Shown here: piece after piece, positions 49,786 to 58,699 of the stretch
How the letters are laid out: every line of letters begins with the position of its first letter
Position numbering within the stretch: position 1 is the stretch's first letter
Assembly: GCA_900771335.1 (NCBI GenBank)
Contig: CAAGNP010000040.1
Location: 48,484-112,483 of the forward strand
Length of the DNA stretch: 64,000 nt
From: Rikenellaceae bacterium
Lineage (GTDB): Bacteria; Bacteroidota; Bacteroidia; Bacteroidales; UBA932
Reading direction: 5' to 3'
Position numbers and translations under genes: made by a program
Notes under the pieces: generated by a model
Told to the model about the DNA's origin: nothing
The model's database searches: none
Seen by the model: the letters and a program-made list of their open reading frames with translations, nothing else

Positions 49786-50205
49786 ATGGCAAGGATTGAG
49801 ATATATAAAGCGGAAGACAGTGAACTTTTTCTCCCTTTGGCAGAGGGGGTTAAGGCCGGTTTCCCCTCCCCTGCGGAGGATATTCCCCATATGAGCCTCG
49901 ATATCACCTCACAGATAGTGAAGAATCCGGCATCCACTTTCTATGCGAGGGTGAGCGGTACCAGTATGATAGATGATGGTATCGGAGATGGAGACATTCT
50001 GGTGGTGGACAAGTCGGTGACACCATATAATGGTTGTATCGCCATCTGTTTTGTGGATGGTGAATTTACCCTCAAGCATGTGGAGATCCATCCGGACCAC
50101 ATCATGCTTGTCCCGGCAAACAAGGCTTTCAAACCCATAAAGGTGACTCAGGACAATGAGTTCATCATTTGGGGTGTGGTCCGCTATGTCATCAAAAAAG
50201 TATAA
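49786..50205 (+). CDS. umuD: UmuD-like SOS mutagenesis protein (LexA-family autoprotease)
   Basis: 139 residues without a LexA DNA-binding domain. The cleavage site Ala24-Gly25 (GVKAGFPSP), the serine at Ser60 (VSGTSMIDDGIGDGD) and the lysine at Lys97 (EFTLKHVE) fall at exactly the E. coli UmuD positions. It self-cleaves to UmuD' and forms the accessory part of DNA polymerase V with UmuC, which follows after 6 bases. Induction by DNA damage is expected from the family; the operator was not identified. Confidence 0.95.
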   Translation: MARIEIYKAEDSELFLPLAEGVKAGFPSPAEDIPHMSLDITSQIVKNPASTFYARVSGTSMIDDGIGDGDILVVDKSVTPYNGCIAICFVDGEFTLKHVEIHPDHIMLVPANKAFKPIKVTQDNEFIIWGVVRYVIKKV

Positions 50206-50211
50206 TGCCCT

Positions 50212-51471
50212 ATGTTCGGACTTGCCGACTGCAATAATTTTTTCGTGAGCTGCGAACGGGTTTTCAGGCCCGATCTCCAGGGGAAGCCCGTTATAGTTCT
50301 TTCGAATAATGACGGCTGCGCAGTGGCACGCAGCAATGAAGCCAAGGCCCTCGGCATCAAAATGGGTGTCCCCCTTTTTCAGGTGCGGGATATAGTGGAG
50401 AGGCACGGTGTTACAGTCTTCTCTTCCAATTATGCACTCTACGGTGATATGTCCAACAGGGTACAGTCCACTCTCCGACAAATGGTCCCTGCGGTGGAGG
50501 TGTATTCCATCGATGAGGCATTTCTCGATCTTCGTGGTCTGGAGCATACAGACCTGGATGCCCTTGCCAAAAATATCTCAGCACGGTGCCGTCGCGATAC
50601 CGGTATACCGGTCTCAGTGGGGGTGGCTCCGACCAAAACCCTCGCTAAAATTGCCTCGAAGCTTTGCAAGCAGTATCCCAAGCTCCGAGGCGGCTGCTAT
50701 ATGCACCGTCCCCAGGACATAGAGAAGGTGCTCCGCAAATTCCCCATTGAGGATGTTTGGGGAATAGGTCGCCGCTACTCCAAGAGGCTTAAGGCTTATG
50801 GGGTAAATACCGCCTGGGACTTTTCGCAGCTGGATAGTCGTTGGATTCAGCAGGAGATGGGTCTCCCAGGCCTCAATACCTGGAATGAGCTCCGAGGAAA
50901 GCCCTGCATAGAGTTTGAGACTCATATTCAGGACAAGCAGCAGATTTGCGTATCGCGCAGTTTCTCCAAAGAGATATACGATTTTGAGCCTTTGGCTGAG
51001 CAGGTGTCGCTCTTCGCGACAATGGCTTGCGAGAAGCTCCGCAAGCAGCACAGTGCATGCCATTATGCGATGGTTTTCGTCCTTACCAACCGTCATAAGG
51101 AGGGGGCTCCGCAACATATGGAGGGGCGTACCATCGCCTTTCCTGTAGAGACAGACAGCACCCTCGAGATCAATGAGGCTGTGCTGAAAGGGTTAAGACA
51201 ACTCTATCGTGAAGGGTATGGCTATAAAAAAGCGGGGGCTATCCTTTCAGGCATAATCCCCAGGTCGTCGGTCCAGCCCGACCTTTTTGATACTGTAGAC
51301 AGGGAAAAGCATGCCCAGCTGATGTCTGTGGTAGATGCCATCAACAACAAGAACGGGCACCACGGAATCTACTTCGCCTCCCAATCTTTCGAAGGTATCA
51401 AAATGAACCGCCAACACCTCTCCAGACGCTTTACTACAGAGTGGGATGAGATAATGGTGGTAAAGGTGTGA
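50212..51471 (+). CDS. umuC: UmuC-like Y-family translesion DNA polymerase
   Basis: 419-residue catalytic subunit of polymerase V. Asp6 in FGLADCNNFFVSCERVF and the Asp101-Glu102 pair in YSIDEAFLDL form the metal-binding active site. GIKMGVPLFQ, VGVAPTKTLAKIASKLCK and the C-terminal little-finger region with SFSKEIYDFEPL follow. It lies 6 bases downstream of umuD, and no other gene follows for 356 bases. Confidence 0.95.
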   Translation: MFGLADCNNFFVSCERVFRPDLQGKPVIVLSNNDGCAVARSNEAKALGIKMGVPLFQVRDIVERHGVTVFSSNYALYGDMSNRVQSTLRQMVPAVEVYSIDEAFLDLRGLEHTDLDALAKNISARCRRDTGIPVSVGVAPTKTLAKIASKLCKQYPKLRGGCYMHRPQDIEKVLRKFPIEDVWGIGRRYSKRLKAYGVNTAWDFSQLDSRWIQQEMGLPGLNTWNELRGKPCIEFETHIQDKQQICVSRSFSKEIYDFEPLAEQVSLFATMACEKLRKQHSACHYAMVFVLTNRHKEGAPQHMEGRTIAFPVETDSTLEINEAVLKGLRQLYREGYGYKKAGAILSGIIPRSSVQPDLFDTVDREKHAQLMSVVDAINNKNGHHGIYFASQSFEGIKMNRQHLSRRFTTEWDEIMVVKV

Positions 51472-51672
51472 TGGTTAGTTTGATATGTCGTCACACCCGG
51501 CCCTATTTGGGTTTCTAACCTGTTATCTATCCAGGTCCCCTTTTTTAGTGCTATCCCGCCACGCCATACCCAGCTCGGGTGTCTTTGTAGGCGAAGGGAC
51601 TAAGCGTGGCACCCCTTGCTGGAGATACTTCTGGAAGGGGGTAGTGCGTCTAATCCACCTTTCAGAGCCGTG

Positions 51673-51725
51673 ACTAAGCACACTTTTGCCCCTCAGAGGC
51701 CGATTTTGCGTCTATTCCTTTGTGA
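51673..51725. repeat. Dispersed repeat, copy 2 (first copy at 39631)
   Basis: AGCACACTTTTGCCCC, then GAGGCCGATTTTG and CCTTTGTGA, in the same order and orientation as at 39631-39683. The copies are diverged, so the element is old or only loosely constrained. Confidence 0.55.
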
Positions 51726-51754
51726 AAACATTAGGTTGCCCTCGTCCTTAACAA

Positions 51755-51792
51755 ATTAAGGGCTGGAAAGTGTTGCATTTCCAGCCCTAATT
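51755..51792. terminator. Hairpin terminator of the S46 peptidase operon
   Basis: AATTAAGGGCTGGAAA and TTTCCAGCCCTAATT pair around an eight-base loop, with one bulged A. It lies 35 bases past the peptidase stop on the minus strand and could also end umuC transcription. Confidence 0.6.
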
Positions 51793-51827
51793 GTGATTAG
51801 GTCTCCCGAAAGGGATCAGACTATTGC

Positions 51828-53966
51828 TTAGAATTCCAGTTCCTGAAGGATGTGGTCGGCTTCTGCGTAGTATTTCAGGATCCAGAGGACATAGCGGATG
51901 TCTACACTGACTGTTTTGCAGTAGTCAGGGTGGAAGTAGGCGTCTGAGCAGAGGGACTCTTTATTGCCGTCAAACGCGAGGCCGATAAGCTCTCCTTTGG
52001 CGTTGAGTACAGGGCTACCCGAGTTGCCACCTGTGATGTCGTTGTTTGACAGGAAGTTTACAGGTAATGTCGGATTTGCCTTTACCAGTCCCAGCTGTTT
52101 CTCCTTCAGAGTAAATTCATAATCGTCGGGATTGTACTTTTCAAGGATACCTTGAGCGGTACTGATCTCTGAATAATATACGCCATCGAATGGGTGGATA
52201 GGTCCTACTGTACCGTAGGTGAGTCTCATGGTGGAGTTGGCATCGGGGTACTGTACCTGGCCTTTGTCAAGTCTCATCTCGTACATGGCATGGGTGTACT
52301 CTTTTTCCAGTGCGTTTATCTGTCTGCCACGACCATGTTTCTTCCCTTTCCCACTACGTCCATGCTCCATAATCTTATTCTTTTGGGCATTGAGATCCCC
52401 GAATGAGAGTGAGTGAAGAAGGTCATAGATAGGGTCAGCATCTACCTCTGCTCGGGTAATAGACCCCTCCATTGCAGCCATAAGTCGTTCCACGTCTGTG
52501 AAGATGGAGGTGTTCCATACATAGTCCATGACAGCCTCAGGATTGTGGCCAAATTTGTCCATGAGTTTGTTTACCCTCTCACCCCATTTTGAGCTCTCGA
52601 CATTTTCGGTGTATGTTCTGAAGCCATAGTACAGGAGCTCTTTCTCGACTCTGAAATCTATAGATGAGACGGTCCTCTGAAGATTGCTCATATAGATCTT
52701 ATCCTGGGCAGGGTAAATGGAATCTACCCCTTTTTTGAACATACCTTTCAGGCGAGTAGAGAGGCCATAGAATGGATTGCTGCTGATCAGGGCCTCCCGG
52801 AAGTACAGCATATCTCTCTCTATCTCTTCCACTTCGCTATAAGTTTCAGCCATTTCGTCAAGAAGATCTCCCCATTTGTCTATCCTTTCGGGAGAGCTCT
52901 GGATCCATGCCTGAAGCTCTTTTTCGTCCCCTTTGCGAATATCTGTCACACCGTAGCGTCTGAATGAGATTACCTCACCTGACCAGAACTCCTGGGCATT
53001 GCTGACACTGAAGTATTTGTCTGCATAGAGGAGGCGTACAGCCGGGTCGATGGACATCCACTTGTCCATGATGGCGAGTTTGTCGCCACGCACTTTGGTG
53101 GTGATAGGGTTGGTGAGTTTCTCTTTTTTGTTGACTCCGAATGAAGAATTGTATCTGTTTGTCGATCCCGGGTAGCCGAGGATCATGGTGTAATCTCCGG
53201 TTTTGACCCCTTTGGTAGAGATTTTAAGGGTCTTGCGGGGTTTCATGGGGATATTATCCTCCGAGTACTCAGCCGGACTTCCGTCGGGTGCTGTGTAGAT
53301 ACGGTAGATGGCGAAGTCACCTTTGTGCTGTGGCCACTCCCAGTTGTCGGTGTCACCACCGTATGCTGCGATACATACAGGGGGGGCAGCTACCAGTCGA
53401 AGGTCGCGGTACACTTCATAAAGGTACATGTAGTATTTCTCCCCTCTCCACATGGATGCGAGTGATGCTTCATAGCCGGTCTCTTCGGCATATTTTTTCT
53501 CCATGGTGTAGCTGAGTTTGCGGGAGTTCATCTTCTGTTTTTTCTGAAGTTCTGCCACTTCGTCGGTAACGTCGATGACCTTGCGAAGGAACCAGGCCCC
53601 TTTCCCTTTGATGTGTACCTCCTGTTCTCTGGACATGGCCCAGAATCCATCTTCCAGGTAGTTGTTTTCATTGGTACTGATGGAGTGTACATCAGAATAT
53701 GCGCAGTGGTGGTTGGTGATCATAAGTCCCTCCTCCGAGACCATGCTTCCGGTACATCCGAAATCAAGCGACACCACAGCGTCTTTAATGGATACGGCAG
53801 ATTCGTCGTAGATGACATTGGCGGGGAGTTTGAGCCCCGCCTTTTTCATCTTTGACACCAACCCTTTTTCAAGCATATTCACCATCCACATACCCTCGTC
53901 AGCTTTGGCTGTGAATGAGGGGGTAAGCATAAGGGTAGCTATAATAGTAAGGATAATGCGTCTCAT
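51828..53966 (-). CDS. S46-family dipeptidyl-peptidase, DPP7 type
   Basis: 712-residue exported serine peptidase that removes dipeptides from peptide N-termini in the periplasm. It has a signal peptide (MRRIILTIIATLMLTPSFTAKA), the catalytic His in MITNHHCAYSD, and the nucleophile in GGNSGSPVLNAKGELIGLAFDGNKES. The Gly in FDGN sits 18 residues past the serine; in characterised Porphyromonas enzymes this position separates DPP7 (Gly, hydrophobic P1) from DPP11 (Arg, acidic P1), so this one should prefer hydrophobic P1 residues. Last gene of the leftward run from purN or the FISUMP lipoprotein. Confidence 0.93.
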   Translation of the reverse strand: MRRIILTIIATLMLTPSFTAKADEGMWMVNMLEKGLVSKMKKAGLKLPANVIYDESAVSIKDAVVSLDFGCTGSMVSEEGLMITNHHCAYSDVHSISTNENNYLEDGFWAMSREQEVHIKGKGAWFLRKVIDVTDEVAELQKKQKMNSRKLSYTMEKKYAEETGYEASLASMWRGEKYYMYLYEVYRDLRLVAAPPVCIAAYGGDTDNWEWPQHKGDFAIYRIYTAPDGSPAEYSEDNIPMKPRKTLKISTKGVKTGDYTMILGYPGSTNRYNSSFGVNKKEKLTNPITTKVRGDKLAIMDKWMSIDPAVRLLYADKYFSVSNAQEFWSGEVISFRRYGVTDIRKGDEKELQAWIQSSPERIDKWGDLLDEMAETYSEVEEIERDMLYFREALISSNPFYGLSTRLKGMFKKGVDSIYPAQDKIYMSNLQRTVSSIDFRVEKELLYYGFRTYTENVESSKWGERVNKLMDKFGHNPEAVMDYVWNTSIFTDVERLMAAMEGSITRAEVDADPIYDLLHSLSFGDLNAQKNKIMEHGRSGKGKKHGRGRQINALEKEYTHAMYEMRLDKGQVQYPDANSTMRLTYGTVGPIHPFDGVYYSEISTAQGILEKYNPDDYEFTLKEKQLGLVKANPTLPVNFLSNNDITGGNSGSPVLNAKGELIGLAFDGNKESLCSDAYFHPDYCKTVSVDIRYVLWILKYYAEADHILQELEF

Positions 53967-53968
53967 CT

Positions 53969-55927
53969 CTATTTTTCTAATTTAATGATTTCACCTTTCT
54001 CCTTGAAATGGAACTTGGCATTCTCTTCACGGATATCATTCTCTTTATATTTGATTTTCCATACAGGGAGGTTGATAAGTTCGAGAAGCTTGTCAGCATT
54101 AAGGTCATCAGTACAATATCTGATCTGGATGGCTGGCATATTATCTTCGTTGAGGATCAGATAGACACCGATAATGCCTTCCTGTTGTGAAAGGTGGTTG
54201 CTCAGGTAAGGGAGGTTGCGCAGTGTGAGAGGTTTTTCATACTCTGCACTTACATATTGCATGATCTCCTGAGGACGGCCCTGGTATTTCTCTACTCTCG
54301 CTTTGAATTGGGCTTTGAAAGGTGAGAACATCTTCTCTAGGTAAGGGCGGATGGCGATAGTGTCAGCGCCCTCTTCGATTCCTGCAAATTTGTAGTTGGT
54401 AGGGATCTCTTTCACTCCGCCACCGTGCTGAGGCATCATAAGCACTTTAGCCTCCACTACATCTTCAAGGAAATCTTCATCCACAGGCTCATCCACACCC
54501 ATATAGAGTCTTACGATGATAGGACAGTCGTATTCGGTCTCAAGGCCATAGTATTGCTTTCCTGCCTCTCTGATTCTCATACCAAGATAGTTGGGGTCAA
54601 GTTTGTCATGCATATTTTCGGTGCGGATAGTGATAACTTTCACTTTCTCCACCGATGCATCAGGTGATGAGATTCTGAATTTGGTAGGGGTAAATACAGC
54701 ACCTTCAATCTTCTCCTGATCTGTTTGTGAAGGGAGGTAGCTGATTACTACGCGACCATGTTTTACGAAAGTTTTCACTCCGTATACACCTGGGATTCTC
54801 TCAAGTTTGGCTTTGAATGCCATGGAACTTCCAAAACATTTTACAGAGCGCATGCCGGTCATCTCAAATGTCTCCAATTGTTCAGTTGGAACCACAGACT
54901 CATCGTTCCATTTTACATCGATGGTAGGGAGTTCAGTAGCGTTGCCAAGGTAAAGGGCAATAGCGAACAGCGCAGCTGCAATAACGGCAGGAAGGTAATT
55001 CCCCCATTTGCATTTGGTGATGCTGAGGGCCTCAGGTTTACATGCGCTCACGCACTCGCCGCAAAGGTTGCAGTCCACAGCGGTAACTTTGGTGAATTGG
55101 CTGATCTCCACATGGTAAGGGCATCTTTTCTCGCATAGGCCGCAGTGGTTACATTTGTCCAAGTCTCTCACCACGGTGAGGAGTTGAGGGTTGAGTTTTG
55201 GTTTTCTGCAAAGGATCTCAAGCAGGTAACCTGCGATGCAGCAAGCTGCCAATAGCACTACCCAAGGGATGTTAAGACCTATAAGGGTGAGTACTGCGTA
55301 CAACGCAATGATAGCTACTGACCATAGGGCAAATTTGAAAATGTTGCTGATAGCTCCGAGTGGACAGATGTATTTGCACCAGAACATATCTACCAGCAGA
55401 CCACCGAGGAAGAGGATTCCCACAGAGATGCAGGCCATCCATACGGTAAGCTCACCTTTGAAGCCGGTAGCAAGAGCATAGTAAGGGTCAAAGTTCTTGC
55501 AGAAAAGCTCACTGCTGCTTAGGGTCATGTAGAAAATCCAGAAGAGAAGGATATATTTCACCAGACGGAGTGCTTTATCAGCTACGCTCCCACCTTTGAT
55601 GACGAACAGTTTGATTTTAAGCTTTCTTCTGATTTTTACGAAAAGCTCGTTTACAAGTCCTAGAGGGCAAATGTAGCCGCAGAAAAGCTTTCCGAAAAGG
55701 ATAACACCTATAGCGAGGATGACACCCATCATAATCTGAACGGTGGTCATACTGCAAGCAAGTGAACCTTGGGTCAAATAGGTGGCAAGTGTTTCTAGAC
55801 CTCCGAAAGGGCAGTATGCCTCTGGATCGGCAGTCTCATTTCCAAAGACTTTTGTCAAAGTCAGCACAAGTGCAATAAGTACTCCGTATTGGAGCAGATA
55901 CTTAATCCAATTTTTACGCAGTTTCAT
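53969..55927 (-). CDS. Membrane polyferredoxin with C-terminal HMA-like domains
   Basis: 652-residue inner-membrane protein of the NapH/NosR/CcoG type. Six or so hydrophobic segments in the first 250 residues contain two CxxxCP motifs (FCGYICPLG, WCKYICPLG). Two 4Fe-4S ferredoxin motifs follow (CNHCGLCEKRCPYHV, CNLCGECVSACKPEAL). After another hydrophobic segment, residues ~330-400 resemble a heavy-metal-associated (HMA) fold (MRSVKCFGSSMAFKAKLERI, VKTFVKHGRVVISYLP) with just one of the two usual cysteines. A second HMA-like stretch lies at the C-terminus (NAD-free, LINLPVWKIKYK). It probably moves electrons across or to the periplasmic face. Its role in metal reduction or maturation is inferred from position behind a TonB system. 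Confidence 0.85.
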   Translation of the reverse strand: MKLRKNWIKYLLQYGVLIALVLTLTKVFGNETADPEAYCPFGGLETLATYLTQGSLACSMTTVQIMMGVILAIGVILFGKLFCGYICPLGLVNELFVKIRRKLKIKLFVIKGGSVADKALRLVKYILLFWIFYMTLSSSELFCKNFDPYYALATGFKGELTVWMACISVGILFLGGLLVDMFWCKYICPLGAISNIFKFALWSVAIIALYAVLTLIGLNIPWVVLLAACCIAGYLLEILCRKPKLNPQLLTVVRDLDKCNHCGLCEKRCPYHVEISQFTKVTAVDCNLCGECVSACKPEALSITKCKWGNYLPAVIAAALFAIALYLGNATELPTIDVKWNDESVVPTEQLETFEMTGMRSVKCFGSSMAFKAKLERIPGVYGVKTFVKHGRVVISYLPSQTDQEKIEGAVFTPTKFRISSPDASVEKVKVITIRTENMHDKLDPNYLGMRIREAGKQYYGLETEYDCPIIVRLYMGVDEPVDEDFLEDVVEAKVLMMPQHGGGVKEIPTNYKFAGIEEGADTIAIRPYLEKMFSPFKAQFKARVEKYQGRPQEIMQYVSAEYEKPLTLRNLPYLSNHLSQQEGIIGVYLILNEDNMPAIQIRYCTDDLNADKLLELINLPVWKIKYKENDIREENAKFHFKEKGEIIKLEK

Positions 55928-55952
55928 GATTTTATATTAGTTATTCTTAAAA

Positions 55953-57488
55953 TTAAAATGCAAATCCGAATGAGACCACTCCATAGTGCCTCATATCCCC
56001 TTTGGCAGCTCCGCCGGTGGCAAATTCACCATGGTAGCTCCCTTTTACCGAGATTGCTTTGAAAGTGTATTTTACCTCCAGCCCACCTTTAATCTTGGGT
56101 GCATGCCAGAAGTTGTACTCCTCCATAAGCTCTTTCTCGAGCTGCCATTGGTTCTGACCCTCTTCGGTATTGTTCATTGTACCGTCAGAGAATGAGTAGG
56201 CCACTTCAGGGGCAATGTCGAGTCTTGAGTTCCTGAATGGTATGTAGTGGGCATATTTCAAATATGCTTCCATGGTATTCAGTGATTGGTTGAATGTCAG
56301 AGGGGTCTCTTTATACTTGTGGCTGACTGCAATCCCCTTAACCCCGGCAGTGGCCTCCCATTTGATATCAGTGTGGGATTTGGCCATCCGGTAGGTATAC
56401 GAGATCTCCTCCGATGCAAAACTCCTGTAATAGTAGTTTATAGGGCCACCATATGTAACCCATACCCTGATGTTGGATTGGGGGTCAAGCTCCTGTCTCT
56501 GGAGGAATTTGTTCCCCACCATGGTATAGAAATGGACCTTTGCCCCTATCTTATGCCTGTAGCCGCACAGAATGGTAAGCTGGTTATTGAATGAGAGCCT
56601 GTTTGTCTGCCCGTGGATAAGACCATTGTACCCAGTCTCGCCCTGCATTGCAGTGGTGTAGCCGGCTGTAAAGTCGTTGAATATTCTGGCTCCTGACACT
56701 GAAAGGTCTGCAGTCAGTGTGGCGTTGTATCCTGATGTGATGTTTTCGCGGGAGGTCTCAGCACTTGAGAAGCCGGTGCTGTGATATAACCACAGACCAT
56801 AGAGATAGAAGAGATATTTCTCTTCACTGGCGTCCTCCTGTTTGTACTCCACCTTTTCAGTATTGCGGAGATATCCCAGATCAAGTCCCAGCTTGAATTT
56901 GTCCCAGGAGATCATCATTGATGGGGTCACCTCAAACTCCATAACTGTGTTTTTGTTGCGAAGGTCACGGTGTTTGGCCATAATGCCTACATTGTACTTT
57001 AGGCCAATTCCCAGGGATATGAGGTCGCTTGCGGGGTAAGCAAGTGCCGCACCCATCCTGTACTGTTCGTGTGAAAGGTTGCCGGGAATGGTGTCGGCGA
57101 GCATAAAAGGGGTGGAATATGGATCTGTCCATCCACGCCATCTGCTCTCACGGGCCATAGAGTAATCGTAATTGAAATCCCCTCTGAGGTAACCCTTCCC
57201 GAGCTTCATATAGGATGATATGTAGAAATTGCCCCCGAATCGGCTCTTAGGATCGTATATATTCTTAAGGTCACCTGAAGAGATGTAGCCGGACACTTCT
57301 CCCTCAGTGTAGGATGATATGTTTTGTAGAAATGACTCGTTGAGAACCATACCGGAGCTGTTGGAAGATGTGGTCCAAGGGTTGATCCATCCGATTCTCT
57401 CCATCGAGTAATCATATTTCTGTGCAGACAGTGTGGTGAATGCCACAGACGCAAGCAATATTGTGATCAGTCGTTTCATGGCAATCAT
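55953..57488 (-). CDS. Outer-membrane beta-barrel protein, DUF6850-like
   Basis: 511 residues, signal peptide ending TTLSAQ, with alternating hydrophobic/aromatic strands throughout (GNFYISSYMKLGKGYLRGDF, YKFNVG-like segments) and a terminal aromatic residue (VSFGFAF), as in an outer-membrane barrel. It is of a Bacteroidetes family often found after a DUF4876 lipoprotein. The start overlaps the preceding stop by four bases (ATGA); an in-frame ATG three codons later (57479) is an alternative. Function unknown; an outer-membrane partner of the receptor at 58700 is inferred. Confidence 0.75.
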   Translation of the reverse strand: MIAMKRLITILLASVAFTTLSAQKYDYSMERIGWINPWTTSSNSSGMVLNESFLQNISSYTEGEVSGYISSGDLKNIYDPKSRFGGNFYISSYMKLGKGYLRGDFNYDYSMARESRWRGWTDPYSTPFMLADTIPGNLSHEQYRMGAALAYPASDLISLGIGLKYNVGIMAKHRDLRNKNTVMEFEVTPSMMISWDKFKLGLDLGYLRNTEKVEYKQEDASEEKYLFYLYGLWLYHSTGFSSAETSRENITSGYNATLTADLSVSGARIFNDFTAGYTTAMQGETGYNGLIHGQTNRLSFNNQLTILCGYRHKIGAKVHFYTMVGNKFLQRQELDPQSNIRVWVTYGGPINYYYRSFASEEISYTYRMAKSHTDIKWEATAGVKGIAVSHKYKETPLTFNQSLNTMEAYLKYAHYIPFRNSRLDIAPEVAYSFSDGTMNNTEEGQNQWQLEKELMEEYNFWHAPKIKGGLEVKYTFKAISVKGSYHGEFATGGAAKGDMRHYGVVSFGFAF

Positions 57489-58696
57489 TTTTTAAGTCTT
57501 GGTTTGAGTGGACTGTCTGCTATGAAGTCCTCAAAAGAGTTATTTGTATCTTTGAATACCTCTATTCCGTCGTATGTGTCGAGAAGCACCCTGGTAACAC
57601 ATTTTCCGGAATATCTGGATGAGGTCATGTATGTGTAGGCGGCGTCCACTGAGCTGGGAAGTCGCTTGGTTGCCCCTTCTGGTTTGTCCACGCACTCCAC
57701 ACCATCATATATCCAATCTTTGGCAATATGCCAGTATTTGGTGCCTGACGATGTTCCCGGAGCATATCTCTCCCATGTCGCGCTGTCATCCCTATATTTT
57801 TTTACCCCCATTTTTGGTTTGAAAAGGACGAATGCCGGTGAGTGGACAGATACTCCCCATCCGTAGCCCTGGCCGGCCATATAGCAGACCATCCTAGGGA
57901 TACCTGCAGCTATTTCATGCTGTGTCAGGTGGTCATCGTAACAGCCGAAGTCCGCCTTCTCGAGGTGCAGCCCTGATGTGGCTCTTGAAGAGTGGTCCAC
58001 CGCTGAACGGAGCGCCACCACGCACGACTCTCCTGGTGCGAGAGGATAGGTCTTTCCGTTGCCGGGGAACATCCAGAACATCTGGAAGATGGGGATGGTG
58101 TCGCGTCCCAGCCAGGCATTGTTGCCGGTAGTGGAGTTGGCCGGGTATATTGTAGCGATACATAGCGAGTCAAGATACTGTACAGACCCTTCAGGACCGG
58201 AGTTGTTGTATATCTCGACATATGTGTCGCGGGTGTAGCTGGCACCATTCAAAGTGGAAGAGCCGTGGTAATAGAGTTCCCTGAAGATAAGGGGACTTGG
58301 CACTGCCACCTCGAGCATTATATCTATCTGAGGCGATATGAATGTCCCGTCTGTGGATACGATACCGTCTTCCGCCAGAAGAAACTCTGTCGCAGCACCA
58401 TTGATGGCGATGCGGGATGATTCATAATAGGCAGAGGCGATAATGTCGTATTTGCCGGGTTGTACCTTGAAATGTACCTCTCCATTGGGATTGGGGAACT
58501 CTGTGTAGCTGAAGGAGTTTCCTTTGTTCTGAAGCCTTACCGAGATGGTGGTGATATCCAGGTCCACATCTATCTCTTCAGGAATATGAAGCCTTATCGT
58601 CAGGGATGCGGCATTGTCCATATCCTTAAGACACCCTGTGGCCAGGCATAGAGATAAGAATGTGATAAACAGTATATATGATATTCTTCTGTACAT
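57485..58696 (-). CDS. DUF4876-like outer-membrane lipoprotein
   Basis: 403-residue lipoprotein with a lipobox cysteine at LATGC near residue 22. The N-terminal ~110 residues form a carbohydrate-binding/Ig-like fold (LTIRLHIPEEIDVDLDITTISVRLQ). The rest contains FRELYYHGSSTLNGASYTRDTYVEIYNNS, which resembles a lamin-tail-like or DUF4876 region. It is 3 bases after the receptor gene, occupying the lipoprotein position that SusD would hold. It probably presents ligand to the receptor; substrate unknown. Confidence 0.75.
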   Translation of the reverse strand: MYRRISYILFITFLSLCLATGCLKDMDNAASLTIRLHIPEEIDVDLDITTISVRLQNKGNSFSYTEFPNPNGEVHFKVQPGKYDIIASAYYESSRIAINGAATEFLLAEDGIVSTDGTFISPQIDIMLEVAVPSPLIFRELYYHGSSTLNGASYTRDTYVEIYNNSGPEGSVQYLDSLCIATIYPANSTTGNNAWLGRDTIPIFQMFWMFPGNGKTYPLAPGESCVVALRSAVDHSSRATSGLHLEKADFGCYDDHLTQHEIAAGIPRMVCYMAGQGYGWGVSVHSPAFVLFKPKMGVKKYRDDSATWERYAPGTSSGTKYWHIAKDWIYDGVECVDKPEGATKRLPSSVDAAYTYMTSSRYSGKCVTRVLLDTYDGIEVFKDTNNSFEDFIADSPLKPRLKK

Positions 58697-58699
58697 CGT

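Larger units (their letters stand above)
51472..51827. other. Gene-free spacer with repeat remnants
   Basis: 356 bases between convergent genes with no credible coding frame. Two short palindromes of the CGGGTGTGAC type (51489-51513, 51562-51582), a block shared with 39631-39683 (51673-51725) and a hairpin terminator (51755-51792) are found here. Confidence 0.7.

Noticed and set aside
49786..50205. LexA repressor
   Set aside because: The N-terminal helix-turn-helix domain is absent; length, cleavage site and partner umuC indicate UmuD.
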